Shown here piece after piece: positions 1-9,909 of a DNA stretch of 64,000 bases (positions within the stretch are counted from its first letter, which is position 1; the number at the start of each line of letters is the position of its first letter). Source of the DNA: Pandoraea nosoerga. GTDB lineage: Bacteria; Pseudomonadota; Gammaproteobacteria; Burkholderiales; Burkholderiaceae. A program made the translations under genes and the position numbers. The notes below the pieces were generated by a model that was not told where the DNA came from, ran no database searches, and worked only from the letters and a program-made list of their open reading frames with translations. The stretch spans positions 248,001 through 312,000 of the forward strand of contig NZ_CABPSC010000001.1 of the NCBI RefSeq assembly GCF_902459585.1, in the 5' to 3' direction.

Positions 1-337
1 GTTGCGATGTTAAATGCAGAGTGTCGGCCGTCCTGTGACAGGAAACGATTTTTTACACTCGGCCACGCCACGTCCCCGTGGGGTTCGGTCGAGGCGGCGC
101 ACGGCTGCGGCCGTGGCCTGTTTTCGTCAAATCATCTGAAATCTCGCGCTTTTCCGCCAAAAACCGATTGAATTGCGACTTTTCCCAGCGCGGTGGCCAC
201 ACAAACGGCGACGTGACGCGGGAAACGGTGAAGGCAGTCGACAGGCAGGCCGCGAAGGAGGAAAATACCGCCACCTTGCCGTTTACGTTAACGGCACTGA
301 CGACTCAAAGCCCCCTCTGCCGAGACATTGAAGAAAC
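1..337. other. Non-coding leader upstream of ilvE
   Basis: About 340 bases precede ilvE. Open frames exist on both strands, but their compositions look like chance frames and neither resembles a protein I know. The last 20 bases before the ilvE start hold only a weak GAAG-type ribosome site. I see no tRNA, clear terminator or attenuator-like leader peptide. It probably holds the ilvE promoter and the end of an upstream intergenic region. Confidence 0.4.
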
Positions 338-1435
<1,098 letters not shown>

Positions 1436-1472
1436 TAGGGCATTTATCCATTCATAACAAGCTGTGAAGCTG

Positions 1473-1496
1473 CGCGTCGCCCGAGACAGCGACGCG
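1473..1496 (+). terminator. Hairpin after ilvE
   Basis: The arms CGCGTCGC (1473-1480) and GCGACGCG (1489-1496) form a perfect 8-bp stem with an 8-base loop. No T-tract follows, so it is either a weak terminator or an mRNA 3'-end stabilising hairpin. Confidence 0.4.
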
Positions 1497-1569
1497 GGAA
1501 ATCTCTGGCGGCGCGTGACGACACAAGGAGAGTCGGACGCGCCGTCTCGTTGTCCTCGATTGACAGATC

Positions 1570-2229
1570 ATGAAACACGAAACGGGCGCGATGGCGGGCA
1601 AGACCCGCGGCGCCATTGCGGCAACCGACACAATCGGCGTTCCGCACTCCGTGTTCGAAGACATCTACGCGATGATCATCGGCATGGCCTTTGTGGTGGT
1701 GGGTCTGGTGCTGCTCAAGGCCGCCGGGTTGGTGACCGGCGGCGTGGCCGGCATTGCACTGCTCGCCTCCTATGTCTTTCCGCTGCCGGTTGGCACCATC
1801 TTCACGCTGGTGAACATACCGTTCTTCCTGTTCGCGTATTTCACGATGGGCCCGCGCTTCGCGCTCAAGTCCACCGTCGCGAGCTTCGGCATCACCTTCG
1901 CGCTTGCGGCCATGCCGCAGACGTTCAACGTGGCCTTCATCAATCCGCTGTTCGCCTCGTTCGTCGGCGGCACGCTGTGCGGCATGGGCATCCTGGCATT
2001 GGCCCGGCACGGGGCTGGCGTGGGCGGCACCGGCATCGTCACGCTGTGGCTGCAACGCGAGCGCGGCATCAACGCCGGCATCTCGCAGGTCTGCATCGAC
2101 GCGACGATTCTGCTCGCCTCGCTCGCCACCATTCCGGCTGGCCGCGTCGCGTGGTCGGCGCTCTCGGCCGTTGCGATGAGCGGCATGGTCGTGGCATGGC
2201 ACCGGCCGGGCCGCTACACCGGGCGCTGA
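1570..2229 (+). CDS. YitT family membrane protein
   Basis: This 219-residue protein has about five or six hydrophobic helices, with glycine-rich segments such as VGLVLLKAAGLVTGGVAG and GGTGIVTLWLQRERGINAG that are typical of the YitT (PF02588) family. It lacks the cytoplasmic C-terminal DUF2179 domain of longer relatives. Family members are inner-membrane proteins of uncertain function, sometimes proposed as transporters. The N-terminal 25 residues are hydrophilic and alanine/threonine-rich. Its 3' end overlaps the convergent LysR gene by 16 bp (2214-2229), so transcripts from the two genes would be antisense to each other there. Family assignment is good; function is unknown. Confidence 0.8.
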   Translation: MKHETGAMAGKTRGAIAATDTIGVPHSVFEDIYAMIIGMAFVVVGLVLLKAAGLVTGGVAGIALLASYVFPLPVGTIFTLVNIPFFLFAYFTMGPRFALKSTVASFGITFALAAMPQTFNVAFINPLFASFVGGTLCGMGILALARHGAGVGGTGIVTLWLQRERGINAGISQVCIDATILLASLATIPAGRVAWSALSAVAMSGMVVAWHRPGRYTGR

Positions 2230-3137
2230 TCCGGACCGCGACCCGGACGATAGGCGCTCGCCTGACGCAGCAGCCACTCGCGAAAGACGCTCAGTGGCTG
2301 CCCATGCGTGAGTTCCGTCGGATACACGAGGTAATACGCCGACTCGGCCACACTCTTCACGTCGAACGGGATCACGAGGCCCAGCGCGTCGAGTTGCCCT
2401 TCCACGAAGAACTTCGGCACGAGCGCCACCCCGAGCCCGGCCGCCGCCCCGGCGATGAGCATCGTGTGCAGCTCGTAGCGCACGCCTTGCAGCGTGCGAT
2501 TGTCTTCGATGCGCTGCTCGGCGAACCAGCGCGTCCAGGCGCTCGGGCGCGTCGTCGAGTGCAGCAGCGGATACGCCAGCAGATCGGCCGCCGAGCGCAC
2601 CGGGCCGGCCAGTAGCGACGCCCGACAGACCGGCACCACCTCTTCCCCGAACAGATAGTCCGACGACGTGCCGGGCCACGTCGGCTGCCCGAAGTGAATG
2701 GCCGCTTCGAAGTGGGTCTCGTCGAATGTGAAGAGATCCGTGTGAACGCCCATGTTCACGCGCACGTCCGGGTGGCGTTCGTTGAAGTCCTTCATTCGCG
2801 GAATCAACCACTCCGACGCGAAAGTCGGCAGCACCGCCAGTTCCAGATACCCGCCGCCGCTGCCATGCGCCATGATCGAGAGCGTGTCGCGATCCAGTTG
2901 CTCGAGCGTGCGGCGCACCTGCGTACTGTAGAGTCGCCCGGCGCGCGTGAGCACCACGCGTTGCTTGGCCCGCACGAAAAGACGCACGCCGAGCTGCGCT
3001 TCGAGCGTGGCAATCTGACGCGACACGGCGCTCTCCGTAAGAAACAGCTCGCGCGCCGCGTGAGTGAAGCTCTCGTGCCGGGCGGCAGCCTCGAACGCCA
3101 GCAGCGCGGCGGTGCCGGGCGTCTTGAATTTACGCAT
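2214..3137 (-). CDS. LysR-family transcriptional regulator
   Basis: This 307-residue LysR regulator has an N-terminal winged helix (residues about 10-65) containing HAARELFLTESAVSRQ as recognition helix region and a C-terminal periplasmic-binding-like effector domain (about 90-295). Its sequence style is that of the GcvA subgroup. It is divergent from the 2-oxoadipate/aminoadipate genes, with about 184 bases between starts. In LysR systems that arrangement usually means control of the divergent operon, so lysine-pathway control by an aminoadipate or oxoadipate effector is inferred. The ATG start at 3137 is followed directly by the expected helix. Its stop overlaps the convergent YitT gene. 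Confidence 0.9.
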   Translation of the reverse strand: MRKFKTPGTAALLAFEAAARHESFTHAARELFLTESAVSRQIATLEAQLGVRLFVRAKQRVVLTRAGRLYSTQVRRTLEQLDRDTLSIMAHGSGGGYLELAVLPTFASEWLIPRMKDFNERHPDVRVNMGVHTDLFTFDETHFEAAIHFGQPTWPGTSSDYLFGEEVVPVCRASLLAGPVRSAADLLAYPLLHSTTRPSAWTRWFAEQRIEDNRTLQGVRYELHTMLIAGAAAGLGVALVPKFFVEGQLDALGLVIPFDVKSVAESAYYLVYPTELTHGQPLSVFREWLLRQASAYRPGRGPDQRPV

Positions 3138-3321
3138 GTTGATTCCGAAAACGCATCAAGTGGCAATTTTATCTCGCTTTACGCGCGCCCAGTCCGTTTC
3201 AATAATGCTGTCACTGCAAGAGGTAGGGAGCCAGCCCCGGGGGCGCCGCCTTTGCTTGCATGCCGAGCCCTGACACTCCGTGGCGCCGCCCAAGACGGCG
3301 CCCTCCCTGCGAGACAAACCG

Positions 3322-4347
3322 ATGCGCAATGCCAACGTGCAGTCCCTGCTGGTCTCCCTGATTGGGCAGACGCGTACCGACGCGCTGTTCGCCACACTTA
3401 ATTCCCCGTCGATCCTCGCCGACTGCGAGCCGGGCCACGTGAGCCGCGCCGAGTTGGCGCAGGCCATGAACATGGCGCTGTTCGAGGGACTACTGGCGCG
3501 TTCGCCGAATGGCCGGACCTACACTGAAGAGACGATCGCGAACGGCGGCAGCGTCTATTTCGACCATGGCGCGTTGCGCACCGTGCGCTGGCATGAAAAC
3601 GGCGCGCTACCGCCGGGCGAGGCGGCCTTCACGCGTATCCTGCGCCCGCTCGGCTTCCGTCTGAACGGTCGCTATGCGCTCGACCGTCTGGGCATGACGG
3701 GCCGAGCCTACGCGCATGAAGACGCCCCCGAAGAAATTTCGCAGTTTTTCGTGAGCGAGCTGCACCCGGAGCGCTTTTCGGAGACGTTCCAGCAAGCGGT
3801 GTCGCGCGTGGTCGGTACCTCGCGCGATCCGTTGACGCCAGCCGCCGTCGGCCAGTTGTGGGAGCTCGAGCGCGACGGCACGCTGCCGCTCGAAAGCGCA
3901 CAGGCCTTGCTGCCGGTGATCGTGGGGGCGTTCGCGCGTCAGCACGACATGCCGAGCGAAGCCGACTATGAACTGCTGCTGGCCGAATCCGCCGAAATGG
4001 CGTGGATCGCGACCGAGGGCAACGCGTTCAACCACGCGACCGACCGCGTGGCGGACGTCTTCGCGCTCTCCGACGCCGAGAAAGCCAAGGGCCGCCCGAT
4101 GAAACCCGAGGTCGAGCGCTCGCGCTCGGGACGCGTGTTCCAGACCGCGTATCGCGCCGACACGGTGCGCCGGGAATTCCGCGGCAAGGACGGCGAGACC
4201 GTCACGCGCGAGGTGCCGGGCTCGTTCTACGAGTTCATCACGCGCCATCGCGAGTACGACACCGCTGAGCGCCGCTGGAAGATCGACCTGCGTTTCGACG
4301 CCGGCAACGCACAGGGCATTTTCAAGATGACGGCCAACGCCAAATGA
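3322..4347 (+). CDS. hglS: 2-oxoadipate dioxygenase/decarboxylase (DUF1338, HglS-like)
   Basis: DUF1338 enzymes use Fe(II) and O2 to convert 2-oxoadipate to D-2-hydroxyglutarate in bacterial lysine catabolism. The ligand pattern is intact. Numbered from the upstream GTG at 3280, the residues are H96 and R100 (in YFDHGALR), H252 (in NAFNHATDR) and E318 (in SFYEFITR), matching the His/Arg/His/Glu set of Pseudomonas HglS. I prefer the ATG at 3322 (341 residues) because GAG lies eight bases upstream; the GTG at 3280 would add 14 residues. The protein is clearly shorter than the roughly 450-residue E. coli YdcJ/Pseudomonas HglS and closer to the compact form. The next two genes supply 2-oxoadipate, which supports the role. 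Confidence 0.88.
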   Translation: MRNANVQSLLVSLIGQTRTDALFATLNSPSILADCEPGHVSRAELAQAMNMALFEGLLARSPNGRTYTEETIANGGSVYFDHGALRTVRWHENGALPPGEAAFTRILRPLGFRLNGRYALDRLGMTGRAYAHEDAPEEISQFFVSELHPERFSETFQQAVSRVVGTSRDPLTPAAVGQLWELERDGTLPLESAQALLPVIVGAFARQHDMPSEADYELLLAESAEMAWIATEGNAFNHATDRVADVFALSDAEKAKGRPMKPEVERSRSGRVFQTAYRADTVRREFRGKDGETVTREVPGSFYEFITRHREYDTAERRWKIDLRFDAGNAQGIFKMTANAK

Positions 4348-4446
4348 GTCTCGGCTCGCAGCCGGCGCACAATGGCGGCGTGTGCCCATGCTGCGCGCTT
4401 TACCGCCGGCGCGATTGCAACACCGTCGGCCAACATTGAATTCCAT

Positions 4447-4452
4447 AAGGGG
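4447..4452 (+). promoter_or_regulatory. Ribosome site fixing the amaB GTG start
   Basis: AAGGGG lies eight bases before the GTG at 4460. It argues against the earlier in-frame GTG at 4382, which has no good site and would add 26 low-complexity residues. Confidence 0.6.
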
Positions 4453-4459
4453 TAACAAC

Positions 4460-5959
4460 GTGAACGCATCTTCCATTCTCAACGAACTGGGCATCGCCAA
4501 GCTGGCCGAGAGCGGCGACATCGCCGTGCATTCGCCGATCGACGGCGCGCTGATCGGCCGCGTGGCGAGCGCCTCGGTGGCCGACGCCCAGCACGCACTG
4601 GCGCGCGCGCAGAGCGCCTTCGCGACATGGCGCAACGTGCCGGCGCCGCGCCGCGGCGAACTCGTGCGGCTGCTCGGCGAGAAGCTGCGCGAGCGCAAGC
4701 AGGCGCTGGGCGCGCTGGTCACGCTCGAAGCCGGCAAGATCCTGCAGGAGGGCCTGGGCGAAGTGCAGGAAATGATCGACATCTGCGACTTCGCGGTTGG
4801 CCTGTCGCGCCAGCTGTACGGTCTGACGATCGCTTCCGAGCGCCCGGGGCACCGCATGGCCGAGACGTGGCATCCGATGGGCGTGTGTACGGTCATCTCG
4901 GCGTTCAACTTCCCGGTCGCCGTCTGGTCGTGGAACGCGGCGCTCGCGCTCGTGTGCGGAAACGCCGTGGTGTGGAAGCCGTCGGAGAAAACGCCGCTGA
5001 GCGCACTGGCCGTGAACAAGCTGATGGAAGAAGTCATTGCCGAATTCGGCGATGCCCCGGAGGGCCTGACGGCGCTCGTAATCGGCGGCCGCGAGGTGGG
5101 TGAGGCGCTGGTCGCCGACCGGCGCTCCGCCATCGTGAGCGCGACGGGCAGCACCGAGATGGGCCGCAAGGTCGGTGTGGAAGTGGCGCGCCGCTTTGGT
5201 CGCTCGATCCTGGAGCTCGGCGGCAACAATGCCGGCATCGTCACGGGCAGCGCCGACATGGAGCTCGCCCTGCGCGGCATTCTGTTCTCGGCAGTGGGCA
5301 CGGCCGGTCAGCGCTGCACCACGCTGCGCCGCCTGTTCGTGCACGAGAGCGTCTACGACAAGACGCTCGAGCGTCTGAAGGCGCTGTACGGCAAGGTCGC
5401 GATCGGCAATCCGCTGGAGCGCGGCACGCTCATGGGGCCGCTGATCGACGAAGGCGCATTCGGGCGCATGCAGGACGCGCTCGAGCGCGCGCGCGCGCAA
5501 GGCGGCAAGGTGACCGGCGGCGAGCGCCACGTCGTAGCCGGCGCCGAGAACGGTTTCTATGTGAAGCCGGCGATCGTCGAAATGCCGTCGCAGACGGAAG
5601 TGGTGCTGAGCGAAACCTTCGCACCGATCCTGTACGTCCTGAAGTACAGCGACTTCGCGGAAGCCATCGAGGCAAACAACGCCGCCTCGCACGGTCTGTC
5701 CTCGTGCGTGTTCACGACCGATCTGCGCGAAGCCGAGCGCTTCACGTCGTCGGCGGGCAGCGACTGCGGCATCGCGAACGTGAACATCGGTCCGAGCGGT
5801 GCGGAAATCGGCGGCGCGTTCGGCGGCGAAAAGGAAACGGGCGGCGGTCGCGAGTCGGGTTCGGACGCATGGAAGGGCTACATGCGCCGTGCGACCAACA
5901 CTGTCAACTACTCGTCGGCCCTGCCGCTCGCGCAAGGCATCGACTTCTCGATCGAGTGA
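4460..5959 (+). CDS. amaB: L-aminoadipate-semialdehyde dehydrogenase (AmaB-type, ALDH7 family)
   Basis: This 499-residue NAD(P)-dependent aldehyde dehydrogenase oxidises 2-aminoadipate 6-semialdehyde (in equilibrium with piperideine-6-carboxylate) to 2-aminoadipate. It has the ALDH catalytic set: N150 in SAFNFP, K173 in VVWKPSEK, E252 in ILELGGNNA and nucleophile C286 in TAGQRCTTLRR. GNNAG after the catalytic glutamate and the TLRRLFVHES sequence are typical of the ALDH7/antiquitin group. It sits between the oxoadipate enzyme and an aminoadipate-type aminotransferase, giving three consecutive steps from aminoadipate semialdehyde to D-2-hydroxyglutarate. The GTG start at 4460 is chosen from its AAGGGG site. 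Confidence 0.92.
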   Translation: MNASSILNELGIAKLAESGDIAVHSPIDGALIGRVASASVADAQHALARAQSAFATWRNVPAPRRGELVRLLGEKLRERKQALGALVTLEAGKILQEGLGEVQEMIDICDFAVGLSRQLYGLTIASERPGHRMAETWHPMGVCTVISAFNFPVAVWSWNAALALVCGNAVVWKPSEKTPLSALAVNKLMEEVIAEFGDAPEGLTALVIGGREVGEALVADRRSAIVSATGSTEMGRKVGVEVARRFGRSILELGGNNAGIVTGSADMELALRGILFSAVGTAGQRCTTLRRLFVHESVYDKTLERLKALYGKVAIGNPLERGTLMGPLIDEGAFGRMQDALERARAQGGKVTGGERHVVAGAENGFYVKPAIVEMPSQTEVVLSETFAPILYVLKYSDFAEAIEANNAASHGLSSCVFTTDLREAERFTSSAGSDCGIANVNIGPSGAEIGGAFGGEKETGGGRESGSDAWKGYMRRATNTVNYSSALPLAQGIDFSIE

Positions 5960-5980
5960 AGTCGCGATAGCAAAGCCTCC

Positions 5981-7204
5981 ATGTACGCGTTCACTTCTCC
6001 GTTTGCCGATCCGGCCGGCTCGCCGATCCGTGAGCTGTTCAAATACCTGTCCGAGCCCGGCATGATTTCGTTCGCCGGCGGCTATCCGGCGAGCGACCTG
6101 TTCGACGGTGAGGGGCTGGCGGCCGCACAGGCCCGCGCCTTCGCGCAGCCGACGCGGTGCCTGCAATACGGTCCGACCGACGGCCTGGCCGAACTCAAGG
6201 CGCAACTCGTCGCGTTGATGGCTTCGCGCGGCGCGCCGTGCGCGGCGCAGGAACTGCTGGTGACGACCGGCTCCCAGCAGGGGCTCGACCTGCTGCTGCG
6301 CGTGATGGTGGCGCCAGGGGATGTCGTCGTCACGGAGCAGCCCGCGTATCCGGCCACGTTGCAGGCGCTGCGCCTGCAGCAGGCAACCATCGTGACCGCG
6401 CCGGTGGACGCGGACGGGCTCGACGTCGGCCATTTGTCCGCCCAGCTGCGCGAGGAGAGGATCGTGGCCCCGAAGCTGCTGTACACGGTGCCGACGTTTG
6501 CGAACCCGACGGGCGCGACCTTGTCGCGCGAGCGGCGCATTGCCCTGCTGAAGCTCGCGGTGGAATATCGATTCGTGATCGTCGAGGACGATCCTTACGG
6601 CGACCTGCGCTTCGCGGGCGAAGCGGTGCCGTCCCTGCTCGCGCTGACCCCCGAAGTGCCGGGGTCGCGCGATTGGGTCGTGCATTTTTCGAGCTTGTCC
6701 AAAATCGTGGCGCCCGGCTTGCGGATCGGTTGGACGATCGCACCGCCGGAGATCGCGCGCCGATGCGTGATCGCCAAGCAGACGGTCGACCTGTGCAGCG
6801 TGCCGTGGACGCAAGCCGTGGCGGCCGAGTATCTGGCAAACGGAGCACTGAGCCGGCATTTGCCCGAGATCACCGACGCGTACCGGCGCAAATGCGAGGC
6901 CATGTGCAACGCCCTGCGCGAGCGGCTGGGCAGCGCCATTCAATTCCACGCGCCGCAGGGCGGCATGTTCGTGTGGGCGCGATTGTCGGCGCGAAAGACC
7001 AGCGAGCTGCTGCCGCACGCGATCGCGCAGAAGGTGCTGTTCGTACCGGGCAAGGCCTTCTATGCGAACGATGCAGCCAATACAGACGATGCAGCCGAAT
7101 CGTCGTTACGCCTGTCGTTCGCCGCGCCGGCCGTGGACGCCATCGACGAAGGCGTGGCCCGCCTGGCACGGGCGATGGCGGCGAGCGCCTCGCAAACGGC
7201 GTAG
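5981..7204 (+). CDS. PLP aminotransferase, probable 2-aminoadipate transaminase (LysN/MocR-like fold I)
   Basis: This 407-residue class I/II aminotransferase is related to LysN/AadAT and to the catalytic domain of MocR proteins, but has no N-terminal helix-turn-helix. PLP residues are visible: N175 in FANPTG, D203 and Y206 in VEDDPYGDLR, the Schiff-base lysine K241 in HFSSLSKIVAPGLR, and R248. Its place 21 bases after amaB and next to the oxoadipate enzyme argues for 2-aminoadipate to 2-oxoadipate with 2-oxoglutarate as amino acceptor. Broad-specificity use on aromatic or branched amino acids cannot be excluded. A long hairpin separates it from the convergent aldehyde dehydrogenase. Confidence 0.85.
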   Translation: MYAFTSPFADPAGSPIRELFKYLSEPGMISFAGGYPASDLFDGEGLAAAQARAFAQPTRCLQYGPTDGLAELKAQLVALMASRGAPCAAQELLVTTGSQQGLDLLLRVMVAPGDVVVTEQPAYPATLQALRLQQATIVTAPVDADGLDVGHLSAQLREERIVAPKLLYTVPTFANPTGATLSRERRIALLKLAVEYRFVIVEDDPYGDLRFAGEAVPSLLALTPEVPGSRDWVVHFSSLSKIVAPGLRIGWTIAPPEIARRCVIAKQTVDLCSVPWTQAVAAEYLANGALSRHLPEITDAYRRKCEAMCNALRERLGSAIQFHAPQGGMFVWARLSARKTSELLPHAIAQKVLFVPGKAFYANDAANTDDAAESSLRLSFAAPAVDAIDEGVARLARAMAASASQTA

Positions 7205-7211
7205 CGTACCG

Positions 7212-7249
7212 ACGCTCGGCGGCAAAGCGTCCTCGCGAGCGCCGAGCGT
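7212..7249. terminator. Hairpin between convergent genes
   Basis: The arms ACGCTCGGCG (7212-7221) and CGCCGAGCGT (7240-7249) form a perfect 10-bp stem with an 18-base loop between the aminotransferase and the convergent dehydrogenase. No long T-tract is present. It may serve as a bidirectional RNA end. Confidence 0.5.
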
Positions 7250-7279
7250 TCCATTGGGCCGTGCTGTCGGCGGGTGGAC

Positions 7280-8734
7280 TCAGAGCTTCACGCAGACGTT
7301 GCGCAGTTCGGTGTAGAACTCGAGCGAGTGCACACCGCCTTCACGTCCGATCCCCGACTGCTTCGCGCCACCGAAGGCGGTCCGGAGGTCGCGCAGGAAC
7401 CAGGCGTTGACCCAGCACACACCGACTTCGAGCGCGGCGCCCATGCGATGCGCGCGGCTCACGTCGGTGGTCCACACGGTAGCCGCAAGGCCATACGGCG
7501 TCGCGTTCGCCATCTCGATGACTTCCTCCTCCGTGTCGAACGGCGCGATGTGGCAGCATGGCCCGAAGATCTCTTCACGAATGACCGATGCGGTCTCCGG
7601 CAGCCCCGTCCAGATCGTGGGCTGAACCCAGGCGCCTTCCTTCATCGACGCGGGCATGTCGGGCACGCCGCCGCCGGTGACCACCGTCGCCCCTTCCTCG
7701 CGCGCCTTCGCGTAATACGACAGCACCTTCTCGCGGTGCACCTGCGAGACGAGCGGCCCGAAGGTCGTCCCGGGCGCATACGGATCGCCGGGCGTCAGCG
7801 ACTCCGCGCGCGCCTTGAGCGCCGCCACGAAGCGCTCGAAGATCGGGCGCTGAACGTAGACGCGTTCCGTGCCGAGGCAGACCTGACCGCTGTTGTCGAA
7901 GCTCGAGCGCGCAATGCCGGCGACAGCCTTGTCGAAATCGGCATCCGCGAACACGATGCCCGGGTTCTTGCCGCCGAGTTCGAACGAGACCGGACGCACG
8001 CCATTCGCGGCGGCTTTCATGATCGCTTCGCCGGTGCGCGTCTCACCGGTGAACGTGATGCCGTTCACGCCGGGATGTTCCGTGAGGAAGGCGCCGGCCG
8101 AATCAGGCCCGAAGCCATGAACGACGTTGTACACGCCAGCCGGCACCCCCACCTCGTTCACGACCTCGCCAAGCAGCGTGGCGGTCGCCGGCGTTTCTTC
8201 GGACGGTTTCACGACGACGGTGTTGCCGAAGGCCAGCGCGGGGCCGACCTTCCACGTCATGAGCAGCAGCGGCAGGTTCCACGGACAGATCACGGCGATC
8301 ACGCCACGCGGCGTGCGCACGCCGTAGTTCAGCGCGTTGCCGCCGTCCGGGGCCACCATCGCGAACGACTCCGTCGGCACGTTCTTGATCATGTCCGCGA
8401 AGACCTTGAAGTTCGCGGCGCCGCGCGGGATATCGAGATGGCTTGCCAGACCGTGCGGCTTGCCCGTGTCGGCAATCTCCGCGGCGAGGAAGTCGTCGAA
8501 ACGGCGATGGATGCCGTCGGCCACCGCGTGCAGCAGTTCCACGCGCTGCGCGACGGTCATCTTGCCCCACGGTCCCTGCAACGCGGCGCGGGCGGCGCGC
8601 ACGGCGGCGTCCACTTCCGCACGCCCGGCTTCATGCACGTGCCCGATGAGGCCGTTGTCCACGGGGTTGCGGTTCTCGAACGTGCGGGCGGTCGACACCC
8701 ACTCGCCGTTGATGAAATTCTGGAAATCCTTCAT
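7280..8734 (-). CDS. Aldehyde dehydrogenase of the 2-hydroxymuconic / 2-aminomuconic semialdehyde type
   Basis: This 484-residue NAD-dependent aldehyde dehydrogenase carries N153 (CPWNLPL), K176 (VVVKPSEET), E252 (FELGGKNPG) and C286 (NSGQVCLGTERV). The whole sequence, including the LRTAFGGAKQSGIGREGG and C-terminal ELRNVCVKL segments, resembles the ALDH8-like group that acts on 2-hydroxymuconic semialdehyde (meta-cleavage) or 2-aminomuconic semialdehyde (kynurenine/aminophenol routes). No ring-cleavage gene is nearby, so the physiological aldehyde is open. I start at the ATG at 8734 because MKDFQNFINGEW is the conserved family N-terminus. Divergent from a GntR regulator at 9074. Confidence 0.85.
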   Translation of the reverse strand: MKDFQNFINGEWVSTARTFENRNPVDNGLIGHVHEAGRAEVDAAVRAARAALQGPWGKMTVAQRVELLHAVADGIHRRFDDFLAAEIADTGKPHGLASHLDIPRGAANFKVFADMIKNVPTESFAMVAPDGGNALNYGVRTPRGVIAVICPWNLPLLLMTWKVGPALAFGNTVVVKPSEETPATATLLGEVVNEVGVPAGVYNVVHGFGPDSAGAFLTEHPGVNGITFTGETRTGEAIMKAAANGVRPVSFELGGKNPGIVFADADFDKAVAGIARSSFDNSGQVCLGTERVYVQRPIFERFVAALKARAESLTPGDPYAPGTTFGPLVSQVHREKVLSYYAKAREEGATVVTGGGVPDMPASMKEGAWVQPTIWTGLPETASVIREEIFGPCCHIAPFDTEEEVIEMANATPYGLAATVWTTDVSRAHRMGAALEVGVCWVNAWFLRDLRTAFGGAKQSGIGREGGVHSLEFYTELRNVCVKL

Positions 8735-9073
8735 GTCTCGCTCTCTCGTTGTATCGGGTTGTATCGGGCCGTATTGGGTTGGTCCGGGCCGCTCGGGCGG
8801 CGGCGCGCCGCTCACGGCATGCCGCACACGATAAATCCGCCCGTCCGTCGCCGTCAACATTTTCTCGAGAATTTTTATTTATATCGATTTTTATTTAATT
8901 TAACGAAAGTCCGGAGCAAGTTGCTTATAATCTCGGCATTCCCGACACACCGCGCACGCGCAGTGTCCCGCAACGTCACGCAACTTCCCGCAACGTCCCT
9001 TTACGCCCGGCTCATCGCCCAGTTCATCGCCCAACCCATCTCCCCTGCCCATCTTCCAGCCCCCACGCACCGT
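8735..9073. promoter_or_regulatory. Divergent intergenic region with AT-rich promoter core
   Basis: This 339-base stretch lies between the aldehyde dehydrogenase and the GntR gene. An AT-rich island at about 8863-8905 is followed by a perfect -10 hexamer TATAAT at 8926-8931 reading toward the GntR gene; the -35 is not obvious. Next to the dehydrogenase start are four degenerate 10-bp units (about 8751-8790, GTATCGGGTT-like). Degenerate CGCAAC/CATCGCCC repeats occupy 8960-9060. GntR operators would be expected in the AT-rich island. Confidence 0.5.
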
Positions 9074-9883
9074 ATGCACAGCTCCAGTCCGTTTTCCCTC
9101 CAGGCCGCCGACGCCACGCTCGCGCAAAGCGCCTACCTGCGCCTGCGCGCCGACATCGTGCAAGGGCGGCTCGCACCGGGAGAGAAGTTGCGCGTCGAGC
9201 ACCTGAAAGATCGCTACGAGGTGGGCGCTGGCACGCTGCGCGAGGCGCTCGCGCTGCTCGTCGCCGATGCGCTCGTCGTGCAGCACGGGCATCGCGGCTT
9301 TCGCGTCACGCCGATCTCGCTGGCCGACTTCATCGACATTACCGAGACGCGGGTGCAACTGGAGACCGAAGCGCTACGCCAGTCCGTGTCGCTGGGCGAC
9401 GACGCCTGGGAGGCTGACCTGACGAGCGCGTTTCACCTGCTCACGCTCGCCGAGGAGCGACTGGGGGGTGCGGCGCAAGGCAAGGAAGGAAAAGGAGATG
9501 GCGAGGAGGGCGATGTGGGCGATGAGGAAGACAGCGGCAACGGCAGGGATGGCGGCGGCAACCGGTTTGCGCAGTGGGAGGCGCGCAATCGCGCGTTCCA
9601 TGAGGCGTTGATCCGCGCATGCCCGTCGCGCTGGCTGCATCACTTCCTGGCGATCCTGTATCGCCAGTCCGAACGATACCGGCGCCTGTCGATCACGCAC
9701 CGGCCGGTGCCGCGCGACGTTCACGAAGAACATCAGGCCATCTTCGATGCGTGCCTCGCGCGCGACGCGGACCGGGCCGCCGCACTGCTTGCCGCCCACA
9801 TCCGCAAGACGCTGGAGGCCGTGCGCGAATTACCGGAGGCCATCCTCAACGCCGGGACGGCGCCGCTCGCGGCGGTGCGCTAG
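9074..9883 (+). CDS. GntR-family regulator (FCD/FadR-type) with acidic insert
   Basis: This 269-residue regulator has an N-terminal winged helix (about residues 15-78, including YEVGAGTLREALALL) and a C-terminal FCD ligand-binding domain. Between FCD helices, at about residues 133-162, lies a Gly/Glu/Asp-rich low-complexity insert (roughly KEGKGDGEEGDVGDEEDSG) not usual in the family and probably a surface loop. It is divergent from the aldehyde dehydrogenase at 7280-8734, its likely target. The start is the ATG at 9074, just before the winged helix; the frame stays open far upstream, but the extra sequence runs through the dehydrogenase gene and is not real. Confidence 0.88.
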   Translation: MHSSSPFSLQAADATLAQSAYLRLRADIVQGRLAPGEKLRVEHLKDRYEVGAGTLREALALLVADALVVQHGHRGFRVTPISLADFIDITETRVQLETEALRQSVSLGDDAWEADLTSAFHLLTLAEERLGGAAQGKEGKGDGEEGDVGDEEDSGNGRDGGGNRFAQWEARNRAFHEALIRACPSRWLHHFLAILYRQSERYRRLSITHRPVPRDVHEEHQAIFDACLARDADRAAALLAAHIRKTLEAVRELPEAILNAGTAPLAAVR

Positions 9884-9909
9884 GCGCCGACACGCCCGGA
9901 ACGGATCGC

